The notes beneath the pieces are model-generated. The model saw only the letters and a program-made list of their open reading frames with translations. It ran no database searches and had not been told where the DNA came from. Shown one piece after another: positions 47,291 to 57,485 of a stretch of 64,000 bases of DNA. The position numbers and the translations under genes were made by a program. Every line of letters begins with the position of its first letter. The first letter of the stretch is position 1. Origin of the DNA: Chamaecyparis obtusa (lineage: Eukaryota; Streptophyta; Pinopsida; Cupressales; Cupressaceae); the NCBI GenBank assembly GCA_027943335.1, contig BSBK01002802.1, positions 744,001-808,000 on the forward strand, read 5' to 3'.

Positions 47291-47639
47291 AATCTTCCAT
47301 TCCATGCACCTAAACCAGAACCTCTGCTATCCATTTACCATATTCTTTCACGTATTCCTTCATTCACATTTCCTTCATCCTCTTGCCACCCTTCAAGGTG
47401 TGTGTTGATGTTGATCTTGCCTTCCTTTCCATCTACCCTTTCACAATCCTTTCATTCATTATCCTTCTACCTTCTATCATTTTTTCTCATTTGCCTATTC
47501 CTCCTATCTTCCAACCTCACTTGCTTTACATAAAACCCTATCCTCCATTTTTCTCTTCCATCTTCCTTTCCCTATCAACATCTTTGAGCATATAATTTTG
47601 AATCCTTAGCATATCATGGTTTATCCTTTCAAGGAGCAT
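47291..47639. other. Element C region 3' of the ORF
   Basis: Pyrimidine-rich, with many CTTCC and CATTC words. No protein recognised. It may be the decayed tail of the ORF or untranslated sequence. Confidence 0.5.
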
Positions 47640-47765
47640 TATCTAAAGAGCTTGCCTTCTTCCAAAAAAAGAAAGAAAAAAATATGAAAAATATGAAAAA
47701 ATAAAATAAAATTGAAAATGTGCCTTGGTGAAAACCTGGAAACAGGCACCTTGGTAGAAAAAGTA
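47640..47765. terminator. Conserved GGTGAAAACC block of element C
   Basis: A long A-rich tract, then GTGCCTTGGTGAAAACCTGG and AACAGGCACCTTGGTAG. The reverse complement is nearly identical to 21260-21305 of element A. Orientation relative to the ORF is the same as for gag-pol in A and B. Its role as a transcript end is inferred. Confidence 0.55.
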
Positions 47766-47785
47766 AAGAGAAATAAATTCATCCT

Positions 47786-48629
47786 TGTGTGTGAGTGATT
47801 TACACCTTCATGAAATAACAAGATTTAAAGAGAATTTACACTATTCAAAGCAAACTAATCTAAATAATGCACAATTAATCTAAATATCTCATGGTTCTCT
47901 AAATTGAAGTAGTAAGTGAGGCTCTCAGCTGCAAATCCTCACTAGTGACACTCTAATTATGAGAATTGAACTAAGAATGATATGCAAACTAGATCTAATT
48001 ATCAAATTCTAGCTCTATTTGATAAGAAAATCTCTAAAATGATCAACAATTGAAGCTAATTATCAATGAAAATGCTAAGTGAGTGGTGTGGATGCAAATT
48101 GCAAGAGCTTTGCTGCAATTCAAAGATATGGAGTGGATGAATAATGCCTCAAAATGCCTTCTATTTATAAGATTTTCCCAAGGGTAGGGGGTAGAGTGAG
48201 ATAACCATGGTTATGCTTGGGTAAGGTCAATTGGCTTTGCTTTGTCCCTAAATTGGGGGACAAACATTTAAATGGTTTCAAAAGGCTGGACCATTTCAAC
48301 AAAAGTGAGTGATTTGTGTCTATTTTGTCTCTTTTTTCCTTTGTTGAGGGAAATTATGATTTATTAATTAATTAAAGTAATTAAATTTAGCCATGAAGGG
48401 TAAGAGGTTCATTTTGATTTTTCATTTCAACAACTATGTCATTAATTGAATTTAATCAATTTCTTAGTGTTTTTCCCCTTTTCAAGCTTTATTTAATCAT
48501 TTAATCATTTAATTGAATTTTCCTTTGATTTGAATTGCCTTTGTTCCATTTATCGATTTTTTGTGTTATTTTGATGACTTGTTGCACCTTTTGATTGATT
48601 TAAGCCTTTGCCAATTTTCCATGTCTACA
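47786..48629 (-). repeat. Element B 3' LTR, complete
   Basis: 844 bp with TGTGTGTGAG at the left edge and TGTCTACA at the right edge. The first 325 bp recur at 63676-64000 with two substitutions (about 47853 and 47857). On the minus strand a TATA box (TTATAAATAG) lies at 48161-48172. Confidence 0.97.
48161..48172 (-). promoter_or_regulatory. TATA box in element B LTR
   Basis: Minus strand TCTTATAAATAG inside the LTR, the expected core promoter for gag-pol when present in the 5' LTR. Confidence 0.65.
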
Positions 48630-48645
48630 AATGCCCCTCTTTGGA
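48630..48645 (-). promoter_or_regulatory. Element B polypurine tract
   Basis: Minus strand CCAAAGAGGGGCATT next to the 3' LTR border, equivalent to the tract of element A. Confidence 0.82.
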
Positions 48646-48659
48646 TCGATGTGCGAAGA

Positions 48660-49095
48660 ACACCGATTCAAAGATTCCCTTAGTAGGATGATCTGATTCA
48701 GGTCCTGATTCTGATATGCCTCTGATCGTTCTGATTGATGTACTTCTTGATGATGATGATGTGCCTCTGATGATGGTGTTGATATGATTCTGATACCTCT
48801 GATATGATACTGATCTGATTTGATGATAGGTCCTGGGTTCACTGATAAAGGTCCTGGGTTAATTGATAAAGGTCCTGGGTTGATTGATTGCTGATATGTT
48901 GATAGGTTTGATATGATGACAGATTTGATATGAAACCGATATGCAATTGATTTGCCTCCTGATATGATAATGATATGATATGAATTTGATATGATACTGA
49001 TATGATATGATACGATATGATACTTGATATGATATGATACTGATATGCCCCACTGATAAATGTTTTTGATGTGATGCCCATTTGATACTCTGATG
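48660..49095. repeat. GATATGATA / GGTCCTGGGTT short repeats
   Basis: Three copies of GGTCCTGGGTT.A.TGATAAA about 21 bp apart near 48829-48885, then many CTGATATGATATGA units to 49060. They occupy the same place, just inside the polypurine tract, as the 23-bp repeats of element A. Confidence 0.85.
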
Positions 49096-49280
49096 CCCCC
49101 TCAGAAATAAAACATATTGATTCCTTGATTTGAAAGATTTTAATTGATTGGTCCAATATGTTTTCATTTCTGATACCGTTTGAAAGAAACAATCAAGTTT
49201 GATTCATGCCCCGATTAATGAAAATGTCCTATAATAGGTCCAAAGTGCCTTTTTTAAGTGTTTATGAGGACCAATTTCAC

Positions 49281-49293
49281 CTTAAATAGGGTA
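49281..49293 (+). promoter_or_regulatory. TATA-like box of the element B PMD gene
   Basis: CCTTAAATAGGG about 80 bases before the ATG at 49369, the same distance as in element A. Confidence 0.45.
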
Positions 49294-49368
49294 AAACCCC
49301 TCATTTTACTATTCATTTGCACCGTTCCTTCTTGAGATTTGAGCTCTGATTTTAGCCTTTTTGAGACG

Positions 49369-51945
49369 ATGGTGGTCCCACATTGCGAGCATCGGTTTGA
49401 GAGAGCGCGCCGGTTTAGTCGAAGAGCAACCGATGGTCCTCCGGTATGTCATTCAAATTTTCCTCATGTCTTTAAAGTTGCATTTATGACCTCATTTAAT
49501 GCATTTAAAAATTTTAATTCTGCGTTTGTGAAAAGAAATGTCACCTCCGTGTCTTTTAATATCGCCTGAAAATTTAAAATGTCACCTTCGGTAAATTTGA
49601 TGTCGCCTACCTTAGGTTTTCTCACACATTTAGAAAATCTTTTATCGCCTAAGGATAATTTAATATCGCTTAGGGTTTTAATCATTTTAATTGTGTATCA
49701 CGTGATAATAAAATGTCGCCTACGAAAAATCATATACCACCTCCGTGAAATTAAGTCACGCGGATGAATAAAATCATGCGTATGAATAAAGAGATGTCGC
49801 CTCTGGTAAAAGAAATGACGCCAGAAAGAAAAGTCGCGTAAGTAAGAAATTTTTTGTTTATTTGAGACTTTTCTAGGACGTCTGATTGCTCGATTGCGTC
49901 AACTTGATTGATATCGATCACGTCAATGAATTCAATCGAATGTTCAGTTAGGGTATTCCCTTTGTTTGATTTCAACAATGAATTAGGACATAGGTAACTA
50001 TAATATCGAAGAATAAGGTTAATCAATCTTCATCACAAATGATAGGTCATGGATCTAATCGTCCATTCATTTTATGCTCAAATGCTTAGAGACATAAAAC
50101 TAGGATCATCCTTCCTCAATTCTTAGAGTTAGGATTGGTAGGTCTGATAGGTATATTTAAATTGATGACTATGATTGATTGTTTGATTTCTTGATAGTAA
50201 GTTACTCATGTGATTCCCTTGTTTTTATTAAACAGGAGGATGTCCCTGTGCTGTACCTTCAGACTGTACCACACTGGGTGATGGAGCTTCGGGCGTAGTT
50301 GACTGACGCCGAGAGGTGAGTGATTAGGCGCTGTGGTTTACTATGCGTACTAGAGCTTCCTTGGTTCCAGATGAACCGAGGTTTGATTACCGTTGTAGCA
50401 GAGCGTTGGCACTCTGAGACAAACACATTTTGGCTACCATAGGGCGAGATGACTATTACACCTGAGGATGTTTACAGATTGCTACGGATCCCGACTCATG
50501 GAGAGATAGCATATTATGATGCAGTCTATGATGGGACATATTGTCGATGAGTATTCGGAGATCCATCTATAGGTGACGATTGCATCTTATGGCCTCAGTT
50601 TGCCTCATTTCCTATTTTACCAGCATTATTAGGTGCTATCATTGGTGGTGTATTATTACCTGATCGGCGAGGTCGGGGATTTTCAGTGGGATGGGGCAGG
50701 ATTATCGAGGATTTGTTACATCATCCTCGACGCTTTGACTGGGGATCATGTGTGCTGGCACAGCTTTATCACGATCTTCATGAGGTGGTTTATAGGAGAT
50801 CAGCCTCATTATCTGCTGGGATTCATATTTTGCAGTTGTGGATATGGGAGCACTTACCAGTCAGTCATCCTATATCAGATCGAGATCATCCTCTAGGATA
50901 TCCTTTTGCATGGCAGTATACTGGTATGGTGACACAGCATCACTTGGGTCACTTGGAGTATTGGCGACGTCAGATTGATGACATGGATGAGGTCTATTGG
51001 AGACCATATGTTGAGGTCGAGGATTGGAGAGAGGATAGCTTGGAGTTACCATATATGTTTTCTCCTCGATGGATGATCGATAGGATCGACTCTGTTCTTG
51101 AGAGATTCTTGGCAGGGAGAGTGCTATGGCAGTTTGGGCGAATTCAACCTATGCCTCAGGGATCTGCAGTATATGCTCGTTCTAGTGCAGAGCGGGCTAC
51201 TTGGGGTCACATGCCTTCATATGATGACGCTATAGAGAAGATATCACTACTGGGGTATATGGATTGGGACATGAGGTTACACATCAGAGATGCCGGAGTC
51301 ACGCAGGAGTATCTAGCTTGGTTGATGGAGCATCCGATGCCTCGATTTACAGACCCTGCAGAGCCAATGCTTGGGCGAGATGATGATGGTGATGATGTCG
51401 GTGGTGGGAGGAGATGCAGAGGTAGACCACGAGGTAGGGCAGTGATTAGGCTCAGAGGACGAGTGAGAGATGCACAGGTACAGGCACCACCTCCTCCTCC
51501 TCGTCCTGCAGTAGCACAGAGACAGAGGATAGATCGTCAGGATCATGTGAGGGCTGCTAGATAGGATCCAGGTGCAGGACAGGATACTGGAGTAGGATTA
51601 CAGCAGGCTACCGTGGATGGTCAGGATACAGGTGCACAGCAAATGCCAGCAGCTTTTTCCCATGATCGGGGAAAAGCTCCTATAGATACAGGTGATCCTC
51701 AAAGTACCTATGAGGTTGGGGAGAGTTCTAGTATGACCCAGCTACGAGCAGATGTGGGAGCATTACGGACAGAGGTGTCACAGATGTCATCTATGATTCA
51801 GCAGTTAGTATCAAGTTTGGCTGCATTAGTTCCTCTCCTTGTTGCTATGGTTGGTCAGACGCCTCCTCAGCCGCCTCAGCAGCCTCCATCATAGCCTCCT
51901 CCACAGCCTCCTCCAGGACCTCCTCCCAGTGGTGACGAGAGTTGA
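49369..51945 (+). pseudogene. Plant mobile domain (PMD) gene of element B, six in-frame stops
   Basis: Exon 1 (49369-49443, 25 codons, VPHCEHRFERARR) ends CCTCCG/GTATGTC in phase 0. Exon 2 (50236-51945, after AAACAG) keeps one frame of about 570 codons. Signature stretches: RGLITVVAERWHSETNTFWL, MTITPEDVYRLLRIPTHGE, WGSCVLAQLYHDLHEVVYRR, LQLWIWEHLPVSHP and WRPYVEVEDWREDSLELPYM. An Arg/Gly-rich patch, a probable short coiled coil (about 51720-51840) and a Pro-rich end follow. Stops: 50296 TAG, 50317 TGA, near 50440 TAG, near 50548 TGA, 51562 TAG, 51892 TAG; none is TAA and there is no frameshift. This fits C-to-T change at CAG and CGA codons. PMD proteins are nuclear. A TE-encoded copy could interfere with host silencing (inference). 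Confidence 0.85.
49540..49845 (+). repeat. Element B motif cluster in PMD intron 1 (TGTCGCCT)
   Basis: TGTCGCC/TATCGCC words near 49558, 49601, 49643, 49714 and 49792, plus weaker ones (TGTCACCT, AAGTCGCG). There is also TATCACGTGATA near 49697, which fits the element A consensus. In the element B leader the same words occur on the opposite strand. Confidence 0.8.
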
Positions 51946-53635
51946 GCTATGAGTGCTCTTATTGATCATTTATGTACTGATGCTGAGATACTTGATATTG
52001 TACCATAGTCTTGTGACCTTGGTGTCACCTTTCCAGTTGTATTTTGACACTTATTTGACATGGATGCCCCTGTTGATGGCCGATTATAGAGTTGATTTTT
52101 ATGATATCATTGTTATACTTGATGTATTGAGTTGTGAGTAGACATGTGAAATGAGGACATTTATGATCTTTCCTGCTTTTACTTGATGATATATGAGATT
52201 TCCTTTAGATGCTGCTATATGTGTTTATCTAATGCATTTGTTTTTGGATGGATGTGTCTATGGATGCAACGTATCTTATGTATGATATAGATAGATGGAT
52301 GCATTTCTTTCTTTATGTATGGATGCAGTTTTGATATGTTATTTCTCATGTATGCAATCTGTATGTATGCACATGTAAATGATTATTTCCTTCTTTTCCT
52401 TGATAATATATTTATGTAATGATTAATGATATGGAATGAATGCAAAAAGTATAATCTCATGTTTTTATTGTAGAAAAGATGATATTGAAGTGATGTTGTC
52501 CTTGCTGATTTAACCTTGGTGATAATTTTATGTACCCCCTTTTTGATGCGAAATGAAACCCTTGGGAAAAAAATGCACATGCAATTAATCTAACATGAAA
52601 ATGCATTTAACCTTTTTATGAATGTAGCTAAGTGTCACTAGCTTTTAGCAAATAAATGCCTTGAGGATATATTTTCATCATTGAGCATTTGGGACCGGAA
52701 AGTTGATACAATCACCACTGCCCACTGACATGATGATATGAATATCACTTTTTATTTACTGCTCATATGGTAACCTCCGTTGTGCTTTCCCATCGGTCTC
52801 ATCGATACGACTATCACTGATTACAAACAATCATGAGAGTACGAATACTGATTTTGTCGGATTCTATGTTGCAAGTGGATTTTGTCATTTAGATATGAAG
52901 AATCTAAATATCCAAGGTATCCGGTTGCGTAAACAAACAAAGGTTAACTCATTATTTTATAAGATAATCCTCGATGGTTCTTTGATGACCATGTCTTTAG
53001 ATGAATTCTCATAAGGCAATGAATCTTCCTCCAAACAGTCACCTCATAGTCAAGAAAAATATCATGTCTCCATCATTGCCAATCTAGTCGAAACATCATT
53101 GATTAGCTAAAAAGAAGACCTGATACAAATTGAATTAATGTAAGTAAACAGATTTTTAACCAACTTTTTAAAAGAATCTATCTAAGTGTTTTGCATTGTT
53201 TTCTGATCTTCAACAAAATATATTTCCAAGTGTTTGATCATGACATGATTTTTGATTTTTAATCCTGAATAATAAGTCAATTTAGGCTCAAGGATTTTGT
53301 TGTGGTAGTCAACTTCTTGGTGAGTAAACAATGATATCAATCAAAGAGAAAATCTGTTCTCTCTTCTGAAAATGTTAATCCCTTTCTACTTGTGACTGAA
53401 TGTTGCTCATTTGAATCCTTTTTGAGGTACCCACTTTCCAATCCGTTTATGCTGCCCCCAAGTATTTTGATGTATCAATTTTGACAACTTTAGGCAATGC
53501 AAAGGATGATGCTACAAACTGTTATTATGACTATGTACAAATGACGGATGCAATGAAGGTTTAGACAAATGGGATGATGAGATGCATTATGTACACATGT
53601 GGCTAGGAAGGAAATGACTTAAGGGAACCAAAAGT
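51946..53635. other. Element B spacer between convergent genes
   Basis: Noncoding. It contains many ATGTATG words at 52200-52380 and patches resembling the element A spacer. No ORF supported. Confidence 0.6.
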
Positions 53636-53830
53636 TCTTGTTGCCAAGTTTTCACCTTTGGGTATTCTCTTTTTTTGCTACCGAGATGCCTATTTGCTAG
53701 GTTTTCACCAAGGCACCTTTTCTCTTTTTCATTTTTTTTGTATTTTTCTTTTTTTTTCTTTTTTTGTATTTTTCTTTTTTTGTATTTTTCTTTATCACCT
53801 TGGCGCCTATTTGCTAGGTTTTCACCAAGA
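53636..53830. terminator. Conserved GGTTTTCACCAAGGCAC block of element B
   Basis: Three copies of (A)GGTTTTCACC, with TTGGCGCCTATTTGCTAGG, separated by T tracts of up to about 9 bases interleaved with GTATTTTTC. Same location and orientation as in element A. On the minus strand an 80-codon frame reads GENLANRRQGD twice, perhaps a relic of coding sequence (compare GENPTVAPLE in the B pol start). Confidence 0.5.
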
Positions 53831-54017
53831 GATAGTTTTTCAAATGTTTTTGGTTTCTTCAGGCTCAATTTTCCATTGTTTTTGATCTTTCTTCTTTTCC
53901 AATGTTTTTGGATTTTCCATTTTCAAATATTTTTGGTATTTTCAAGATCCCTTTTCAACTATGTACAATAATTATGATGCTCTCTCATTTGATACTCTTT
54001 ATACTCTTTCATCTGCT

Positions 54018-54803
54018 TTAAGTGTAGAATCTCTTCAAATGAATGCTATTTATGGGTTCTTGTAATTCTTCACCATTACAATCTGATAACTTATATGTTC
54101 CAGTTCCAAAGGATGACACTATCACAAATGGGCCTATCCAATTAGCTTCCCACTTTCCTTTCTTTTCCCTTTCAGCTTGATTTTTGGGATTTTCTCTTAG
54201 TACCAAGTCTCCTACTTGAAAAGTTCTTGGTTTGATGTGTTTGTTGTAATTGTGTGCAATCCTGTTTTGATAAACTTTTAAATGCTCATAAGCTTGAGTC
54301 TGGTGTTCCTCTAACAATTCCAATTGTTGTAGTCTGGCAATCCTATAATCCTCATCAATGATCAATCCTCTTAATGAAACCCGTAGAGATGGAATTTCAA
54401 CTTCTAATGGTAGAACTGCTTCGGTTCCATAGACTAAAGAGAATGGGGTGGCTCCTGTAGGTGTTCTGATACTAGTTCTGTAAGCCCATAGTGCGGGATT
54501 TTTTTGCACGTGCCAATCTCTTCCTGATTTGTTAACTGATCTTTTTAATATTTTGAGGATATTTTTGTTTGTTGCTTCAGCTTGTCCATTGCCTTGTGGA
54601 TAATAAATGGATGATGAATGATGTGTAATGTGAAATGTCATGCAAAGTTCATCAATATCCTAATTTTTGAATTGTTTCCCATTATCCGTGATAATGGCAT
54701 GTGGAATACCATAGCGGCAAATTATGTGGTTCAAAATGAACATTGAAATTTGTTTGCCAGTTGCTGTTGTTAATGGAACTGCTTCCACCCATTTGGTGAA
54801 GTA
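54018..54803 (-). pseudogene. Element B integrase, C-terminal part
   Basis: Continues the catalytic core: IITDNG (second Asp, about 54690), then an in-frame TAG near 54660, then YYPQGNGQAEATNKNI with the catalytic Glu. WHVQKNPALWAYRTSIRTP and GDLVLRENPKNQAEREKKG follow. It ends at 54018. The part around the TAG lies between two open segments. A TAA near 54803 separates it from the first catalytic Asp. Confidence 0.87.
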
Positions 54804-55712
54804 TTATGTTGCTGTGATGATATACTTGTGTCTGTTTGAAGATGGAGGATATATGATTCCAATCAAGTCAAAACCCCATTGATAAAAAGGCCATGGTGTA
54901 ATGAATGGGTGTAATTCTTGAGCCGGTGCATGTATCATATTACCATGATATTGACATTTGTTGCATGTCTTCACAAATTGACAAGCATCCTTTTCTAATG
55001 TTGTCCAAAAGTACCCTAAACGAAGGATTTTCTTAGCTAGATTAAGACCGCTTGAGTGTGACCCGCAAATGCCTTCGTGGACCTCGTGTAAAGCTAACTT
55101 AGACTCTTCTTCCTCTAGACATCTAAGTAACGTCCTATCAAGACCCTTACGATACAATGTGTCTAAAAGGATTAGGTAACGGGCGGCTTGGCGTATGAAG
55201 TTACATTTTTGGGCACGAGTTTGGTCTATGGGGAGTACTTGGTCTTTAAGATAAGTATAGATGGGTCCATACCAAGGAGAGTCATGTCCATGTAAAAGAG
55301 CAACAATTTGGGTGTCAGGAAGGTTAAATGCCAGTTTTACCAACTCTTCCACCAAGAACTCATACTTCTCATTTTGATCTGGTTTTTGTAACAATGAAGC
55401 CAAGGTAGCCATGGCATCTGCTGCTCTATTCTTTTCTCTTGGAATCTGTTCAAATGTGATCAAAGCAAAGTACTTCTTCCATCCATCAATCAAGGTTTTA
55501 TATTTCATCAATGTTATATCTTTGGTATTGTATTCATTATTAACCTGATTGATTATGAGTTGGGAATCTCCATACACTTGTAATTCTGCAATATTCCATT
55601 CTAAAGCCATTTTGATGCCAATGAATAATGCCTCATATTCCGCTATGTTATTGGTGCATGGAAATAAGAGTTTATAGGACTTTGGAATGGTGTACCCTTG
55701 AGGGGTAACCAA
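54804..55712 (-). pseudogene. Element B second RNase H and integrase N-terminal part
   Basis: 302 open codons: archaeal-type RNase H (NNIAEYEALFIGIKMALEW, GDSQLIINQVNNEY, KNRAADAMATLASL), then the integrase zinc-binding region (CNKCQYHGNMIHAPAQ) and the first catalytic Asp (FDLIGIIY). An in-frame TGA just upstream (near 55770), in place of the Trp codon kept in element A, cuts it from the RT. TGG-to-TGA is a G-to-A change. Confidence 0.88.
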
Positions 55713-55766
55713 TAATATACCTGCTCCAGAACCTCCTTGTGTGTAAGATCCATCAAAATATAATTT

Positions 55767-57482
55767 TCATGTCTTTGCTTCTATGTTGACAATTTCTGCA
55801 TCTGGAAATTCAATTTGCATGGTTTGTGTAGACTCCATTGGGTTATCTGCTAAGTGATCTGCTATCACTTGTCCTTTAATTGCTCTTCTATCAACATATT
55901 CAATGTCAAATTCACTTAGGATCATGACCCATTTCGCTATTCTTCCTGTTAAGGCAGTTTTACTTAGCAAGTATTTGAGAGGATCAATCTTGGCAATTAA
56001 TTTGATCTTATGCATCAACATATAATGTCTTAGTTTTTGAGATGCAAAAACCACTGCTAGACATGCTCTTTCCATGAATGAATAATTGAGTTCATATTTT
56101 ATTAAGGTTCTACTAAGATAGTAGATTGCCCTTTCTTTTCCTTGCTCATCTTCTTGTGCCAACAATATGCCTAGAGACCTTTCTGTGGTTGATATGTATA
56201 ACAACAGTTCTTTACCCTTGATAGGTGACATAAGAATAGGTGGGTTTATCAAATAATTCTTCAAAGTAGCAAAGGCCTTATCACATTCTTCATCCCACAT
56301 AAATGTAGTGTCCTTGTGTAACAATCTAGTGAAGGAGTGACACTTTTCTGCTAATTGAGAGATAAATCTCCTAATTGATTGAATCTTTCCTTGAAGTGAC
56401 CTCATTTGGCTAATATTTCTTGGAATCTCCATTTCTAGAATGGCTTGTACTTTTTCAGGATCAACTTCAATGCCTTTTGCTGACACTATATAACCCAATA
56501 ACTTGTCGGATTGGACACCAAAGGCACACTTCTTTGGGTTTAGTCTAACTTTGAATTGTTCTAACCGAATGAATATTTTTCTTAGGATTTGTAAATGCTC
56601 TTCTCTATTGTGGGATTTTGCTAGAATTTCATCCACATAATCTTCTAAGAAAGTGTGCATCATGTCATGGAAAATAGTTGTCATGGCCCTTTGATATGTA
56701 GCTCCAGCATTTTTTAAACCGAAGAGCATGACATTCCAACAAAAAGTACCCCAAGGGCAAGTAAATGTTGTCTTTTCTTGGTCTTCGGGAGCAATCTTGA
56801 TTTGGTTGTAGCCACTAAATCCATCCATTAATGAGTACATTACGTGACCTGCTGTCAAATCCACTATGGTATCAATGCTTGGCAATGGGAAGTCATCTTT
56901 GGGACATGCAAGGTTTAAATCTCTGAAATCCGTACACACACGGATAGATTTATCATGCTTAGTAACCGGCACAATGTTAGAAATCCAATCAGCATATGCT
57001 ATTGTTCTTATGAATCCCACCTTTAACAATTTTTCCAATTCTGCCTTGACTAAGAGAGCCACATGTGGGTGCATTTTCCTTAGTTTTTGCTTCACAGGTT
57101 TAACTCCGGGTCTAACATTCAGATGATGCATTATGAAATCAAGATCCAATCCAGGCATATCAGCATATGACCATGCAAAATTTACTTGTTGTTCTTGGAA
57201 GAATTTGATAAAGTCCTCTCTTTCAAGAGATGTAAGTGATGCAGCCAAGTGTACAACCTTTGGCTCTAGTTCTGTACCAATGTTAACTTTTTCTGTTGGT
57301 TCTATAAGAATAGATGACCGTTCTTCTTCATGTTCAGGCAAAGTGTCCAATCTCTCTTCTAATGGTGCCACAGTTGGGTTTTCACCAAAAGAAACATCTT
57401 TTATTTTCATTGTTTTTGGTTCTAATGGTGCCACAGTTGGGTTTTCACCAATAGAACTTCTCCTTTTTTTATTTTTTTTCAT
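55767..57482 (-). CDS. Element B reverse transcriptase and first RNase H, active site YVDE
   Basis: 571 open codons. RT motifs: KLRKMHPHVALLVKAELEKL, DLNLACPKDDFPLP, SLMDGFSGYNQIKI and, near residue 281, EDYVDEILAKS. The usual catalytic pair is YVDD, which element A keeps; here the second Asp is Glu (GAT to GAA), probably inactivating. RNase H follows (AIYYLSRTLIKYELNY). The N-terminal end carries two copies of GENPTVAPLE from a short duplication. It is in frame with the upstream gag-protease ORF across a single TAA in an A-rich run (57480-57500). Confidence 0.92.
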   Translation of the reverse strand: MKKNKKRRSSIGENPTVAPLEPKTMKIKDVSFGENPTVAPLEERLDTLPEHEEERSSILIEPTEKVNIGTELEPKVVHLAASLTSLEREDFIKFFQEQQVNFAWSYADMPGLDLDFIMHHLNVRPGVKPVKQKLRKMHPHVALLVKAELEKLLKVGFIRTIAYADWISNIVPVTKHDKSIRVCTDFRDLNLACPKDDFPLPSIDTIVDLTAGHVMYSLMDGFSGYNQIKIAPEDQEKTTFTCPWGTFCWNVMLFGLKNAGATYQRAMTTIFHDMMHTFLEDYVDEILAKSHNREEHLQILRKIFIRLEQFKVRLNPKKCAFGVQSDKLLGYIVSAKGIEVDPEKVQAILEMEIPRNISQMRSLQGKIQSIRRFISQLAEKCHSFTRLLHKDTTFMWDEECDKAFATLKNYLINPPILMSPIKGKELLLYISTTERSLGILLAQEDEQGKERAIYYLSRTLIKYELNYSFMERACLAVVFASQKLRHYMLMHKIKLIAKIDPLKYLLSKTALTGRIAKWVMILSEFDIEYVDRRAIKGQVIADHLADNPMESTQTMQIEFPDAEIVNIEAKT

Positions 57483-57485
57483 TTT

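Larger units (their letters stand above)
41652..47785 (+). mobile_element. Element C: nonautonomous gypsy-like retrotransposon, 5' part
   Basis: Plus-strand element with a 1206-bp 5' LTR, primer-binding site, long leader with a 178-bp triplication and a motif cluster, and an ORF that begins like Tat gag and then diverges. It ends with the conserved GGTGAAAACC block and is then interrupted by element B at 47786. Its 3' LTR is presumably beyond the window on the far side of B. No protease, RT or integrase was seen, so it probably depends on other elements. Confidence 0.7.

Noticed and set aside
49339..49569. 76-codon ORF beginning at a non-ATG codon
   Set aside because: Only the part from the ATG at 49369 to 49443 is the PMD first exon. 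The rest is intron 1 read through.
53587..53971. Lys-rich and Phe-rich ORFs across the conserved T-tract block
   Set aside because: They arise from homopolymer runs. The GENLANRRQG echo is noted but not enough to call a gene.
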